From positions 1 to 34,727 of the forward strand of contig CACHDI010000014.1 in NCBI GenBank assembly GCA_902578545.1: a stretch of DNA of 34,727 bases, given 5' to 3'. Shown here one piece after another: positions 16,264 to 24,540 of the stretch (position 1 is its first letter; each line of letters opens with the position of its first letter). The position numbers were made by a program, and so were the translations under genes. Origin of the DNA: an uncultured Alphaproteobacteria bacterium. GTDB lineage: Bacteria > Pseudomonadota > Alphaproteobacteria > Rhodobacterales > Rhodobacteraceae. The notes under the pieces were generated by a model. That model had not been told where the DNA came from. It did no database searches and saw only the letters and a list, made by a program, of their open reading frames with translations.

Positions 16264-17325
16264 TTATCTAATTCTTAAACCGGAATTCTGATCAAAAAAG
16301 TACAATGATTTTTCGTTTAGAGTAATTTGAATAATTTCTCCAGGGGCAAGACTTTCTTTATTATTTGATTCTGATAACAAAGAATGACTTTTATCTAACC
16401 TTGAGTGATAAATAGACAAATTTCCCAAATTTTCAACAAATTCTATTTTTTTACCTTTAGTAGATCTTTTAAATAATACATCTTGTGGTCTCACACCTAT
16501 AGTTACTTTTGAGTTTTCTTTACTTAATTTTGGAAATTTCTTGATTTTTAAATTTTCTAAAGACGGTATTTTTAGATCTTTCCCATCAAATTTAGCCTCC
16601 AAAAAATTCATACTTGGTGATCCTAAGAACCCTGCTACAAATTTATTATCTGGATTAGCATAAAGTTCCAATGGTTTACCAACTTGTTCAACGCATCCAT
16701 TTCGTAACACCACTATTTTATCAGCCATGGTCATAGCTTCTGTTTGATCATGAGTTACATAAATTATAGTCGCACCCAATTCTTTATGTAATCTGGTTAA
16801 TTCAATTCTCATCTCTACTCTTAATTCTGCATCTAAATTGGAAAGTGGTTCGTCGAACAGAAATACTTTGGATCCTTTAACTATTGCTCGTCCTATTGCC
16901 ACTCGTTGTCTTTGTCCACCAGATAGAGATGCCGGTTTTCTCTTCATTAATTCAGTTAATTGAAGGATTTTTGCAGCTTCTCCAACCCTTTTATTAATTT
17001 TAGTCTTAGGAGCATTATTCATTCTCAATCCAAAACTCATATTTTCTTCAACAGTCATATGAGGATATAGAGCATAATTTTGGAATACCATCCCTATCCC
17101 TCTATTTGCAGGATCCACTGTTGTAACGTCTTTAGAATTAATAATAATTGAACCATTGGTTGGTATTTCTAACCCTGCAATTATCCTAAGCAATGTTGAT
17201 TTTCCACATCCTGATGGACCCACAATTACACAAAAATCTCCCTCGTTAATTTTGATAGAAACATCGTTTATAACTGTTGATTTTCCAAAGTCTTTTGTGA
17301 CCTCTTTTAAAATTACCTCAGCCAT
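16264..17325 (-). CDS. Sugar ABC transporter ATPase (MalK/UgpC/MsmK type)
   Basis: Energising subunit of a CUT1 sugar importer. Walker A GPSGCGKST (36-44), signature LSGGQRQ (134-140), Walker B VFLFDEP (154-160) and H-loop H192 are all intact. The region after about 235 is the MalK-type regulatory/TOBE domain, with GVRPQDVLF resembling the usual motif. Length 353 is normal. It is transcribed away from the receptor-permease operon across a 153-base shared region with an inverted repeat. UgpC-like ATPases serve glycerol-phosphate and glycoside importers alike. Confidence 0.95.
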   Translation of the reverse strand: MAEVILKEVTKDFGKSTVINDVSIKINEGDFCVIVGPSGCGKSTLLRIIAGLEIPTNGSIIINSKDVTTVDPANRGIGMVFQNYALYPHMTVEENMSFGLRMNNAPKTKINKRVGEAAKILQLTELMKRKPASLSGGQRQRVAIGRAIVKGSKVFLFDEPLSNLDAELRVEMRIELTRLHKELGATIIYVTHDQTEAMTMADKIVVLRNGCVEQVGKPLELYANPDNKFVAGFLGSPSMNFLEAKFDGKDLKIPSLENLKIKKFPKLSKENSKVTIGVRPQDVLFKRSTKGKKIEFVENLGNLSIYHSRLDKSHSLLSESNNKESLAPGEIIQITLNEKSLYFFDQNSGLRIR

Positions 17326-17390
17326 TTTTATTTAAACTTTCTTTATAATATTAGATTTATTAGAATATAATTTGGATTTTAATTTCAAGT

Positions 17391-17429
17391 CATTGACAAT
17401 ACTCAATTAAATAATAACATCTGTCAATG
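17391..17429. promoter_or_regulatory. Inverted repeat with two facing TTGACA boxes in divergent ABC transporter promoter
   Basis: CATTGACA (17391-17398) and TGTCAATG (17422-17429) form a perfect 8-base inverted repeat with a 23-base spacer. Each arm contains TTGACA reading inward, the sigma70 -35 consensus. On the plus strand TAACAT at 17415-17420 is a plausible -10 (16-base spacer). The minus-strand -10 is poorer. It could be a pair of overlapping divergent promoters, an operator, or both. Confidence 0.5.
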
Positions 17430-17478
17430 TAGGTAAGAATTGGAGTTCTTACTAATTGCATTTATGATTGGAGGAGAA

Positions 17479-18714
17479 ATGTATACTAAAATAAAGCTGA
17501 TTTTAATTAGTTTACTGTCAGTAATTCTAATTAGTTCGGCATCTTTTGCAAGAGATCTTGTTATAACTTTTGATGACATGAACCCAGGACCAAAAGCTGC
17601 CTTTGAAAATGCCATAGCAAAATTTCAAAAAGAAAATCCAGATATTAATGTTATAGCTAATAATGGTGATAGAGAGGAGCATAAGGCTGCGATTAGAAAT
17701 TTCTTAATTGCAGATGCTCCAGATGTTACTTCTTGGTACCCAGGCAATAGAATGAGACCATTTGTAAAAGCCGGTCTTTTTGAAGATGTATCTGATGTAT
17801 GGGATGAAAATAACTTTCACGAAGATTTAGCTGCTATTAAACCAACTATGACTATCGGTGGAAGACAATGGGGTGTGCCTTATTCTTATTATCAGTGGGG
17901 TGTTTATTACAGAAAAGATATTTTTGATAAGCTAGGTTTATTTGAACCTAATACTTGGGTTCAATTTAAATATATCTGTGAAACGCTTAAGAAAAATGGA
18001 ATAGCACCAATTACAATAGGGACTAGGTATCTTTGGACAGCAGCAGGTGTTTTTGATTATATTAATCTCAGAACAAATGGATATAAAGTTCATAATGATT
18101 TAACTGCTGGGAAAATAAAATATACAGACCCAAGGATAAGAAAAACTTTTGAATATTGGGCTGAGTTGGTTAATGCTGGTTATTTTATAGAAAACCATGC
18201 AAGTATGGCCTGGCAAGATGCAGTTGTCCCATTTGCAAATGGTGAAGCTGCAATGTATGTAATGGGTAATTTTTCAGTAGATGCTTATAAGAATGCAGGT
18301 CTGACTTATGACCAAATAGATTTTTTCAAATTTCCAGAAATTACAAAGGACATGCCTCGCGCAGAAGAAGCTCCAGCTGACGCTTTTTTTATTCCTACAA
18401 ATGCAAAAAATAAAAGAGACGCCAAAAAGTGGTTGGCATTTGTAGCACGTCCTGATGTCCAATCTGAGTGGAATGAGACAATAGGTCAATTACCAATTAA
18501 TTCTAAAGCAAAAGTTGCTGATGATAAATTCATTACAGAAGGTTTTGAAACATTAAATACTGCTGTTGGACTAGCTCAATTCTATGACAGGGATGCTATA
18601 CCGGAGATGGCTGCCGCAGGAATGGAGGGTTTTCAAGAGTTCATGATGAACCCTGATAGACTTGATAAAATTTTGAAGAGATTAGATAAAATTCAATCAA
18701 AAGTTTATAAATAA
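17479..18714 (+). CDS. Sugar ABC transporter substrate-binding protein (CUT1 family)
   Basis: Periplasmic sugar receptor, 411 residues from ATG 17479. I chose this start because GGAGGAG lies just upstream (17470-17476) and it begins a clean signal peptide (MYTKIKLILISLLSVILISS, cleavage after ASFA). The longer frame from 17440 adds 13 residues ahead of the signal. The mature part has the extracellular solute-binding family 1 pattern: FENAIAKFQKENPDINV, FLIADAPDVTSWYPGN, GVPYSYYQWGVYYRKD and AAMYVMGNFSVDAYK. The many Trp/Tyr residues fit stacking on sugar rings. Two permeases follow, with a hairpin between. The ligand is inferred to be an alpha- or beta-galactoside from nearby GH4 and GH2 enzymes. 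Confidence 0.92.
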   Translation: MYTKIKLILISLLSVILISSASFARDLVITFDDMNPGPKAAFENAIAKFQKENPDINVIANNGDREEHKAAIRNFLIADAPDVTSWYPGNRMRPFVKAGLFEDVSDVWDENNFHEDLAAIKPTMTIGGRQWGVPYSYYQWGVYYRKDIFDKLGLFEPNTWVQFKYICETLKKNGIAPITIGTRYLWTAAGVFDYINLRTNGYKVHNDLTAGKIKYTDPRIRKTFEYWAELVNAGYFIENHASMAWQDAVVPFANGEAAMYVMGNFSVDAYKNAGLTYDQIDFFKFPEITKDMPRAEEAPADAFFIPTNAKNKRDAKKWLAFVARPDVQSEWNETIGQLPINSKAKVADDKFITEGFETLNTAVGLAQFYDRDAIPEMAAAGMEGFQEFMMNPDRLDKILKRLDKIQSKVYK

Positions 18715-18721
18715 AATTTTT

Positions 18722-18743
18722 TGGGTGGGGTAACTCCCACCCA
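18722..18743 (+). terminator. Attenuating hairpin between receptor and permease genes
   Basis: TGGGTGGG (18722-18729) pairs perfectly with CCCACCCA (18736-18743) around a GTAACT loop, 7 bases after the receptor stop. Only TTT then AAAA follows, so it may be a leaky terminator or a 3'-end stabiliser. Either would raise receptor mRNA relative to permease mRNA. Confidence 0.7.
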
Positions 18744-18777
18744 TTTAAAACTATCATTTATTGATTGGTTATTATTT

Positions 18778-19692
18778 TTGCAACAAATAGCTCTTTTTGA
18801 TCAAAAAAAAAGAATTTATTCTGAGAATAAATTAGTTTTTGCTCCTTGGTATTTTTTACTACCAGCAATAGCTTTTTTCCTTGTTTATGTAATTATTCCC
18901 ATATTCCAATCTGTTTGGATATCTTTTTATGAGTGGGATGGACTTGGTGAAGCTCAATGGGTTGGATTAGCGAATTATATTGAACTTTTTGATGACGAGT
19001 ATTTTTATACCTCTTTAAAAAATAATTGTATATGGCTTATTCTATATTTGTTTGCTGTTCCAATCGGACTATTTATTGCTTTATTTTTAAATCAAATTGT
19101 TTTTGGAATAAGGTTTTATAAATCTTTATTTTTTTTTCCATTTGTTATTTCACAAGTAGTAGTTGGACTAATTTTCGCTTGGTTTTACAATCCTAATTTT
19201 GGATTATTAGCATATATTTTTTTATCTTTAGGTTTGGAACCTATCGCAATATTATCAGATGAAGAATTGGTCACTTATGGAATAATTTTTGCCGGTTTAT
19301 GGCCTCAAATAGCCTATTGCATGATTTTATATTTAACAGGCTTAAGTAATGTTTCTAAAGATTTGATGGAGGCAGCAAGGTTAGATGGAGCAAAGGGTCT
19401 AAAAATGTTATGGCACGTGGTTTTGCCTCAGCTAAGGCCTGCAACATTTATCTCTGTAGTTGTTACTGTAATTGGCGCATTAAGATCTTTTGATATGGTT
19501 GCTATTATGACTGAAGGTGGGCCTTATGGCTCATCAAATGTTCTAGCGTACTATATGTATGAAACTGCTCTTTCTGAATATGGTTTTAGACTGGGATATG
19601 GTTCAGCAATAGCAACAGTATTATTTTTTATTATGCTTATTTATATAAGTTATTTTTTATGGCGCTTATATAAAAATGAAAGAGAAGCGTAA
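18778..19692 (+). CDS. Sugar ABC transporter permease 1 (MalF/UgpA type)
   Basis: Inner-membrane CUT1 permease with six predicted helices, starting with FAPWYFLLPAIAFFLVYVI. The cytoplasmic EAA loop that docks the ATPase is canonical: LMEAARLDGAKGLKMLWHVV then LPQLRP. The frame is open from TTG 18721, but that start lies inside the hairpin. TTG 18778 gives a typical N-terminus (304 residues), though neither start has a good ribosome site. The next permease begins 3 bases after its stop. Confidence 0.88.
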   Translation: MQQIALFDQKKRIYSENKLVFAPWYFLLPAIAFFLVYVIIPIFQSVWISFYEWDGLGEAQWVGLANYIELFDDEYFYTSLKNNCIWLILYLFAVPIGLFIALFLNQIVFGIRFYKSLFFFPFVISQVVVGLIFAWFYNPNFGLLAYIFLSLGLEPIAILSDEELVTYGIIFAGLWPQIAYCMILYLTGLSNVSKDLMEAARLDGAKGLKMLWHVVLPQLRPATFISVVVTVIGALRSFDMVAIMTEGGPYGSSNVLAYYMYETALSEYGFRLGYGSAIATVLFFIMLIYISYFLWRLYKNEREA

Positions 19693-19695
19693 ATC

Positions 19696-20547
19696 ATGTT
19701 TCCAAAACCGATTAATACTTTCTCTCCAAAATATCAGTTGATATACAAAATCGTTTTACCGATTGTATTAATAATATGGCTCTTACCTCTAATTGCTATT
19801 TTCTTGACTTCAGTAAGATCTGCTGCAGATATTAACACAGGTAATGTCTTTGGTTGGCCTTCTCAGTTTCTACTAATTGAAAATTATTCTGAGATATTTA
19901 AACGTTCAAAGGCAATTTTATATTTAAAAAATTCTTTTTTAATAACTATACCTACAGTCATTCTTTCAGTATCTTTAGCTTGTTTAGCGGGTTATGCATT
20001 AGCAATTTATAGGTTTAGATGGTCCCTGCCACTTTTTTTTATATTTGTTGCTGGCAATTTTATACCCTTCCAAATCTTAATGATACCAGTAAGGGATATG
20101 TCGGTATCAACTGGTTTATATAATACAATTTCTGGCCAGGTTTTATTTCACGCTGCATTTCAAACGGGATTTTGTACTTTTTTCATGAGAAATTTTATAA
20201 AAGCCTTACCTTTTGAGCTTATTGAAAGTGGAAGAATAGAGGGAGTTAGTGAAGCAAAGATATTTTTATATATAGTTTTACCACTAGTTCGACCCGCCTT
20301 AGCTGCTCTAGCAGTATTAATTTTTACTTTTGTCTGGAATGATTTTTTCTGGGCTACGGTCCTAACACAAGGAGAAAGTGTAAAACCGATTACTGCAGGG
20401 ATAAGATCATTAAATGGCCAATATGTTAACAATTGGCATTTAGTTTCGGCTGCTTCTTTATGTGCTGCTATACCACCAGTTGCAATGTTTTTTCTTATGC
20501 AGAAACACTTTATTGCTGGTTTGACATTGGGTTCAGTAAAACAATAA
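19696..20547 (+). CDS. Sugar ABC transporter permease 2 (MalG/UgpE type)
   Basis: Second CUT1 permease, 283 residues and about six helices. It has the family blocks VILSVSLACLAGYALAIYRF and FIPFQILMIPVRDM. The EAA loop reads LIESGRIEGVSEAKIFLYIV then LPLVRP, so the usual Glu-Ala-Ala...Asp-Gly is altered to Glu-Ser-Gly...Glu-Gly, a variation often seen in the MalG partner. Last gene of the receptor-permease operon, convergent with the MelA-like gene 40 bases away. Confidence 0.93.
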   Translation: MFPKPINTFSPKYQLIYKIVLPIVLIIWLLPLIAIFLTSVRSAADINTGNVFGWPSQFLLIENYSEIFKRSKAILYLKNSFLITIPTVILSVSLACLAGYALAIYRFRWSLPLFFIFVAGNFIPFQILMIPVRDMSVSTGLYNTISGQVLFHAAFQTGFCTFFMRNFIKALPFELIESGRIEGVSEAKIFLYIVLPLVRPALAALAVLIFTFVWNDFFWATVLTQGESVKPITAGIRSLNGQYVNNWHLVSAASLCAAIPPVAMFFLMQKHFIAGLTLGSVKQ

Positions 20548-20587
20548 GATAATTAATTTATTTTCCTAAAAAATTATTTTTAATTCA

Positions 20588-21940
20588 TCATCTGTATTCA
20601 GGTAGATAATCTGAGTGAGCTTCTAACATTTCATCTACTAAAGCGTAAATTTCTTCAATAGATAGATGAGAGGATGTTAAAGGATCCAGCATTGCAGCAT
20701 GATATATATGCTCTTTTTTTTGGGTTAATGCAGCCTCTGCACTAAGTATTTGTACATTAATGTTAGTTCGCATAAGTGCTGATAGTTGTTCTGGTAATCT
20801 ACCAATTTTTTTTGGATGAAATCCTTTTTCGTCAACTAAACATGGAACCTCTACACAACAATTGTTCGGCAGGTTCTCAATTAAGTTATCATTCATAACA
20901 TTTCCATATACAGTATATTTATTATTGTTCACTATGGCATCAATTATATAAGAAGCATATTCGTGACTTCTTTTTATATTTTCATTTGTAATCATAGAAA
21001 TATTCTTATTTAGGTTTTTCCATAGTTCTGAATAGTACTCACATCGTAAAATATATTCATCTAAAGGAATATTATACTTTTGAATAAGTTCTTTTTTATT
21101 TGGTTTGATAAACCATGGAACATATTCTGCGAAATGCTCACTTGACTCAGTCACAAAAAAGCCAAAACGCTTCAGCACTTCATATCTTACTTTTTCATGT
21201 AAATTTCTTCCAGGGTACTCTTGCTTTTTTGTCCTACTAGAAACAATTTTATCATTTAAGATTAGATCAGCTAAATTTTTTAATTTTGGATATAGATCTT
21301 CACCTGTTGAGATTTTCTCAAATTTTTGAAAAAATGCCATGTGATTGATACCTGCACATTGATAATTTATGTCATTAATTTTTTCATTAAGGTCTTCCGC
21401 AAGCATTTCTACAGTTCCTTGTACTGAATGACAAAGACCGATGCTTTTAATTTTTGGGTAAGCTTTATTTATGGCAATCATATTTGTGCACATTGGATTT
21501 ACATATTGCATCCAAATGGCCTTTGAACAAATTTGATCTATATCCTCTGCAATATCTAAAAGTACGGGTATTGTTCGCAAGCTTCGCATAATACCACCTA
21601 CTCCTAGGGTATCAGCAATTGTTTGATTTAATCCAAACTTTTTTGGTATTTCAAAATCAATAACGGTTGATGGTTTGTATCCACCAACTTGAATTGTCGT
21701 TTGAACAAATTCAGTATCAATCAATGCTTCTTTTCTATTTGTATGTATAGATATTTTGGGAGTTACTCCCATTTTTTTTGATATGATTTCTAAAACTTCT
21801 TTAGTTTTTATTAATCTATTTTTATCAATATCCATAAGAGCAATTTCCATGGTTTTGAATTGATCAATGGTTAATAAATCTACCACAATATTTTTTGTAA
21901 ATACGGTACTGCCGGCTCCTATAATGGTTAACTTGGTCAT
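20588..21940 (-). CDS. melA: NAD-dependent alpha-galactosidase, GH4 (MelA-like)
   Basis: Cytoplasmic alpha-galactosidase using NAD+ and Mn2+ in a redox-elimination mechanism. It resembles E. coli MelA over its whole 450 residues. Shared segments include IIGAGSTVFTKNI (6-18), IALMDIDKNRL (33-43), TIADTLGVGGIMRSLRTIP (107-125), GLCHSVQGT (168-176), CAGINHMAF (195-203) and FVTESSEHFAEYVPWFIKP. C170 and H200 are the expected metal ligands. This match points to galactose rather than glucose, more precisely than GH4 membership alone. It starts 1 base after the GDPD stop, with AAGGA in the GDPD 3' end, so the two are one operon. It is the strongest substrate clue in the carbohydrate region. Confidence 0.9.
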   Translation of the reverse strand: MTKLTIIGAGSTVFTKNIVVDLLTIDQFKTMEIALMDIDKNRLIKTKEVLEIISKKMGVTPKISIHTNRKEALIDTEFVQTTIQVGGYKPSTVIDFEIPKKFGLNQTIADTLGVGGIMRSLRTIPVLLDIAEDIDQICSKAIWMQYVNPMCTNMIAINKAYPKIKSIGLCHSVQGTVEMLAEDLNEKINDINYQCAGINHMAFFQKFEKISTGEDLYPKLKNLADLILNDKIVSSRTKKQEYPGRNLHEKVRYEVLKRFGFFVTESSEHFAEYVPWFIKPNKKELIQKYNIPLDEYILRCEYYSELWKNLNKNISMITNENIKRSHEYASYIIDAIVNNNKYTVYGNVMNDNLIENLPNNCCVEVPCLVDEKGFHPKKIGRLPEQLSALMRTNINVQILSAEAALTQKKEHIYHAAMLDPLTSSHLSIEEIYALVDEMLEAHSDYLPEYR

Positions 21941-21941
21941 A

Positions 21942-22748
21942 TCACCATAGTCCTTTTTGAATAAGTATTTTTTTTAACAGTAGGCAATCATCTACTATTA
22001 AACCATCAACTCCGTAGTCAATTAATTCCATAATATGTGACTCTTTATTGATAACCCAAACAATTATTTTAGCTCCAGTTTTTTTAATTCTTTCAATTAT
22101 TGATCTATTAAGGATCTTTATGCCACTATAGAAAAGTGGTAGCTCAAGGCAAGGAACATTGATATTTGAATTTATTTTAAATCTGCACGACATTATAATG
22201 CTCAAAGATTTAAATGTACCCGCACTAAAGCATACAGATCCCTTAATGAGCTTTCTTATATATGAGATTCTCGAGTCATTAAAACTAGCAATACAAATTC
22301 TATCAAAAGTTTTGGTTTTATTTATTACTTGAGCTAGTGGTTCTGTAACTTCCCAAGACTTGGCATCAATGTTAAAGCATATCGATGAGAATTCTTCTAG
22401 AGTTTCTTCTAATCTGGGTATGACATGGCTGCCTTTAAGACGTATTTTTCCAATGTCCTTTGAAGTCAGTTCTTTTAATGCTATATTTTCTCCAGTTAAT
22501 CTTTTTAAAGTTGGATCGTGCATAACATATGGTACTGAGTCTTTGCTTGAATGAACGTCTGTTTCAATATGAGTAAAACCTAATTCAACAGCTTTGGAAA
22601 ATGCTGAATGAGTATTTTCTAAATATTTGTTAGAATTATCTTTGGACAAAAAGTGTGCACCTCTATGAGGAAGTGCAACAAATTTTCTAGAGCTTAAAAA
22701 ATGAAACTGCTGATTGAAAGATTTAAAATTGTTATTGATTTTTGCCAC
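21942..22748 (-). CDS. Glycerophosphodiester phosphodiesterase (UgpQ/GlpQ-like)
   Basis: Would hydrolyse a glycerophosphodiester to glycerol-3-phosphate and an alcohol. Catalytic pattern of the family is visible: H28-R29 in PHRGAH, E44-N45-T in LENTH, E62-x-D64-x-H66 in HIETDVHSS, and HD at 77-78. The C-terminal VWVINKESHIMELIDYGVDG is also typical. At 268 residues with no clear signal peptide it is probably cytoplasmic (UgpQ-like). It is co-transcribed with the MelA-like gene, an unusual pairing. The substrate may carry both an alpha-galactosyl and a glycerol or glycerophosphate part (inference). Confidence 0.88.
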   Translation of the reverse strand: MAKINNNFKSFNQQFHFLSSRKFVALPHRGAHFLSKDNSNKYLENTHSAFSKAVELGFTHIETDVHSSKDSVPYVMHDPTLKRLTGENIALKELTSKDIGKIRLKGSHVIPRLEETLEEFSSICFNIDAKSWEVTEPLAQVINKTKTFDRICIASFNDSRISYIRKLIKGSVCFSAGTFKSLSIIMSCRFKINSNINVPCLELPLFYSGIKILNRSIIERIKKTGAKIIVWVINKESHIMELIDYGVDGLIVDDCLLLKKILIQKGLW

Positions 22749-22779
22749 ATTATTGACCTAGCATTATTTTAAATTAAAT

Positions 22780-22825
22780 AAATCAATTAATACTTTTTTG
22801 TATAAATCATATATCAAATTGATTT
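22780..22825. promoter_or_regulatory. Inverted repeat upstream of the GDPD-melA operon
   Basis: AAATCAATT (22780-22788) and AATTGATTT (22817-22825) are exact inverted copies 28 bases apart, in the 79-base gap before the GDPD start and directly after the acyl-CoA ligase stop. It could be an operator or a weak terminator for the upstream gene. In such AT-rich DNA chance is possible. Confidence 0.3.
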
Positions 22826-22827
22826 CG

Positions 22828-24384
22828 TTATTTGGTGATGAATTTTCTCCAATTTTTCTTTAGAGAATTCCTATCTATTTTCCTATTATTATTTCTGGGT
22901 AATTCTTTTACAGTATGTATTTTTTTTGGTTTTTTATATGAGGCGACTTGTTTTGATAAAAAGTCTAAAATTTGGCTTTCAGATAGTTTCATATCTTTAT
23001 TAAATACAACAAAGGCAGTTACAATTTCTCCCCAAATTTTATTAGGTATGCCTATTACAACAACTTCAGAAATTTCTTTAAGTTGCTGAATAACACTTTC
23101 CACTTCATTTGGGTAGATATTAAAACCTCCAGATATAATCATATCACTTTTTCTACCAGTTAAATATAAATATCCATCTCCATCCATCCAACCGAGATCA
23201 TTTGTATGAAACCAACCATTTTTAATGGTTTCATTTTCTTGATTAATATTCGTATTCCAATATTTGAAAGAAGCGACTCCTTTGGCTTCTATACATATTT
23301 CACCAACTTGTCCTATTTTTACTTTTTTATCGAACTCATTAGTTATTTTAATGTTAACATTAATGCTAGCTCTACCACAGGATGATAGACGTATATTTTT
23401 ATTTTTAAATTTTGATATTTTGTGTTCATGAGGATAAAGGACAGTAACTGGTTGTGGCACTTCAGTCATTCCATAATGTTGTCTGAAAATACAACCAAAG
23501 TTTTCTATTCCTTCTTTTAATACCTTGGCTGGAATAGGCGAGGCTCCATAAAAAATTCTTTTTAAAGACGATAAATCAAATTTTTTTTTATTTAAGTCCT
23601 CTATTAATCTTTTAATCATTGTTGGAACAAGGAATAGATATGTTACTTTTTTCTCACTAATCATTTTTTGTAATTTTTGAGTATTAAATTTATCACTTAT
23701 TATATTTGTGGCTCCTCTTATAAAAAAAGGATGTAAAAAATTTCCCGATGCATGAGTTAATGGAGCCATATGAACAATTGAGTCTGAAACATCTAAACTA
23801 CTCTCTAAAGCTAAAAAAAAATTATTCAGCCTATGTTGGTGTTGTTTCCAACTATATGTAATTCCTTTTGGGTTACCTGTAGTGCCAGAGGTATATTGTA
23901 TCCTCATTACATCATGTTTATTCACAAGAATATTTGGAGGAGATTTTTTTGAATTATCAATTAAATTTTCATAGGTAATGAAATCTTCATATTGCCATCT
24001 TATTCCGATAACCTTAATAAAACACCTGACACTTTTCATGGTGTTTTTTATATTTTCCTTAAAATCCTCACTTGTGAAAATTATGTTTGGTTTGCAATCT
24101 AGTATTATCTTAGTTAATTCTTTTGAAGAATATCTTTCATTTAAGCCAACATATATCATACCAGCTTTTTGTATTCCAAAAAGGGTGATAACACTTTCTA
24201 AAGAATTCTTTAATAGCACCGCAACTCGATCAGCTTTTTGCAAACCTTGTTTTATTAATGCATTTGCTAATTGATTACTTAAAATATTTATTTCAGAGGC
24301 ATTATATTTTGCACCATTAAAAATAATCATATCTTTTTTTTTGAATTGTTTGGATGCCCAATATATTTCGTGACCTGCTATCAA
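22828..24384 (-). CDS. Acyl-CoA ligase, AMP-binding (ANL superfamily)
   Basis: Activates a carboxylic acid to its CoA thioester through an acyl-adenylate. The phosphate-binding loop YTSGTTGNPKG is at 164-174, the adenosine motif region HYGMTE follows, then GWFHTNDLGWMDGDGYLYL and TGRKSDMIISGGFNIYP. The catalytic lysine is K502 in NRKIDR. Length 518 is typical of medium-chain/aryl or dicarboxylate ligases; the acid cannot be read. It is divergent from the carboxyltransferase at 24541 (156-base gap), suggesting a common pathway in which it supplies the CoA ester. Very AT-rich codon use gives many Lys/Ile/Asn. Confidence 0.9.
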   Translation of the reverse strand: MIAGHEIYWASKQFKKKDMIIFNGAKYNASEINILSNQLANALIKQGLQKADRVAVLLKNSLESVITLFGIQKAGMIYVGLNERYSSKELTKIILDCKPNIIFTSEDFKENIKNTMKSVRCFIKVIGIRWQYEDFITYENLIDNSKKSPPNILVNKHDVMRIQYTSGTTGNPKGITYSWKQHQHRLNNFFLALESSLDVSDSIVHMAPLTHASGNFLHPFFIRGATNIISDKFNTQKLQKMISEKKVTYLFLVPTMIKRLIEDLNKKKFDLSSLKRIFYGASPIPAKVLKEGIENFGCIFRQHYGMTEVPQPVTVLYPHEHKISKFKNKNIRLSSCGRASINVNIKITNEFDKKVKIGQVGEICIEAKGVASFKYWNTNINQENETIKNGWFHTNDLGWMDGDGYLYLTGRKSDMIISGGFNIYPNEVESVIQQLKEISEVVVIGIPNKIWGEIVTAFVVFNKDMKLSESQILDFLSKQVASYKKPKKIHTVKELPRNNNRKIDRNSLKKNWRKFITK

Positions 24385-24540
24385 AAAACTCTCTCTATCA
24401 AAAGTTATAATTTATAAAAAAGTATTAAAAACTTTAATAGTTTAATATTGATGTTAAAATAGTAAATATAATTTTCCAAATATAATTGCTTATAAAAAAA
24501 CATACTTTTTTTCTATAATAAAAAAACTTCAGGGTACTTT

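Noticed and set aside
17440-17478. Earlier TTG start for the sugar-binding protein
   Set aside because: It would add 13 residues ahead of a complete signal peptide; the ATG at 17479 has an ideal GGAGGAG.
18721-18777. TTG 18721 as permease start
   Set aside because: The codon lies in the stem of a strong hairpin and the predicted extra residues resemble no permease N-terminus.
24385-24540. TATAAT at 24514 as promoter for the carboxyltransferase
   Set aside because: The best -35-like TTGCTT is 22 bases away and such hexamers are common in this AT-rich gap.
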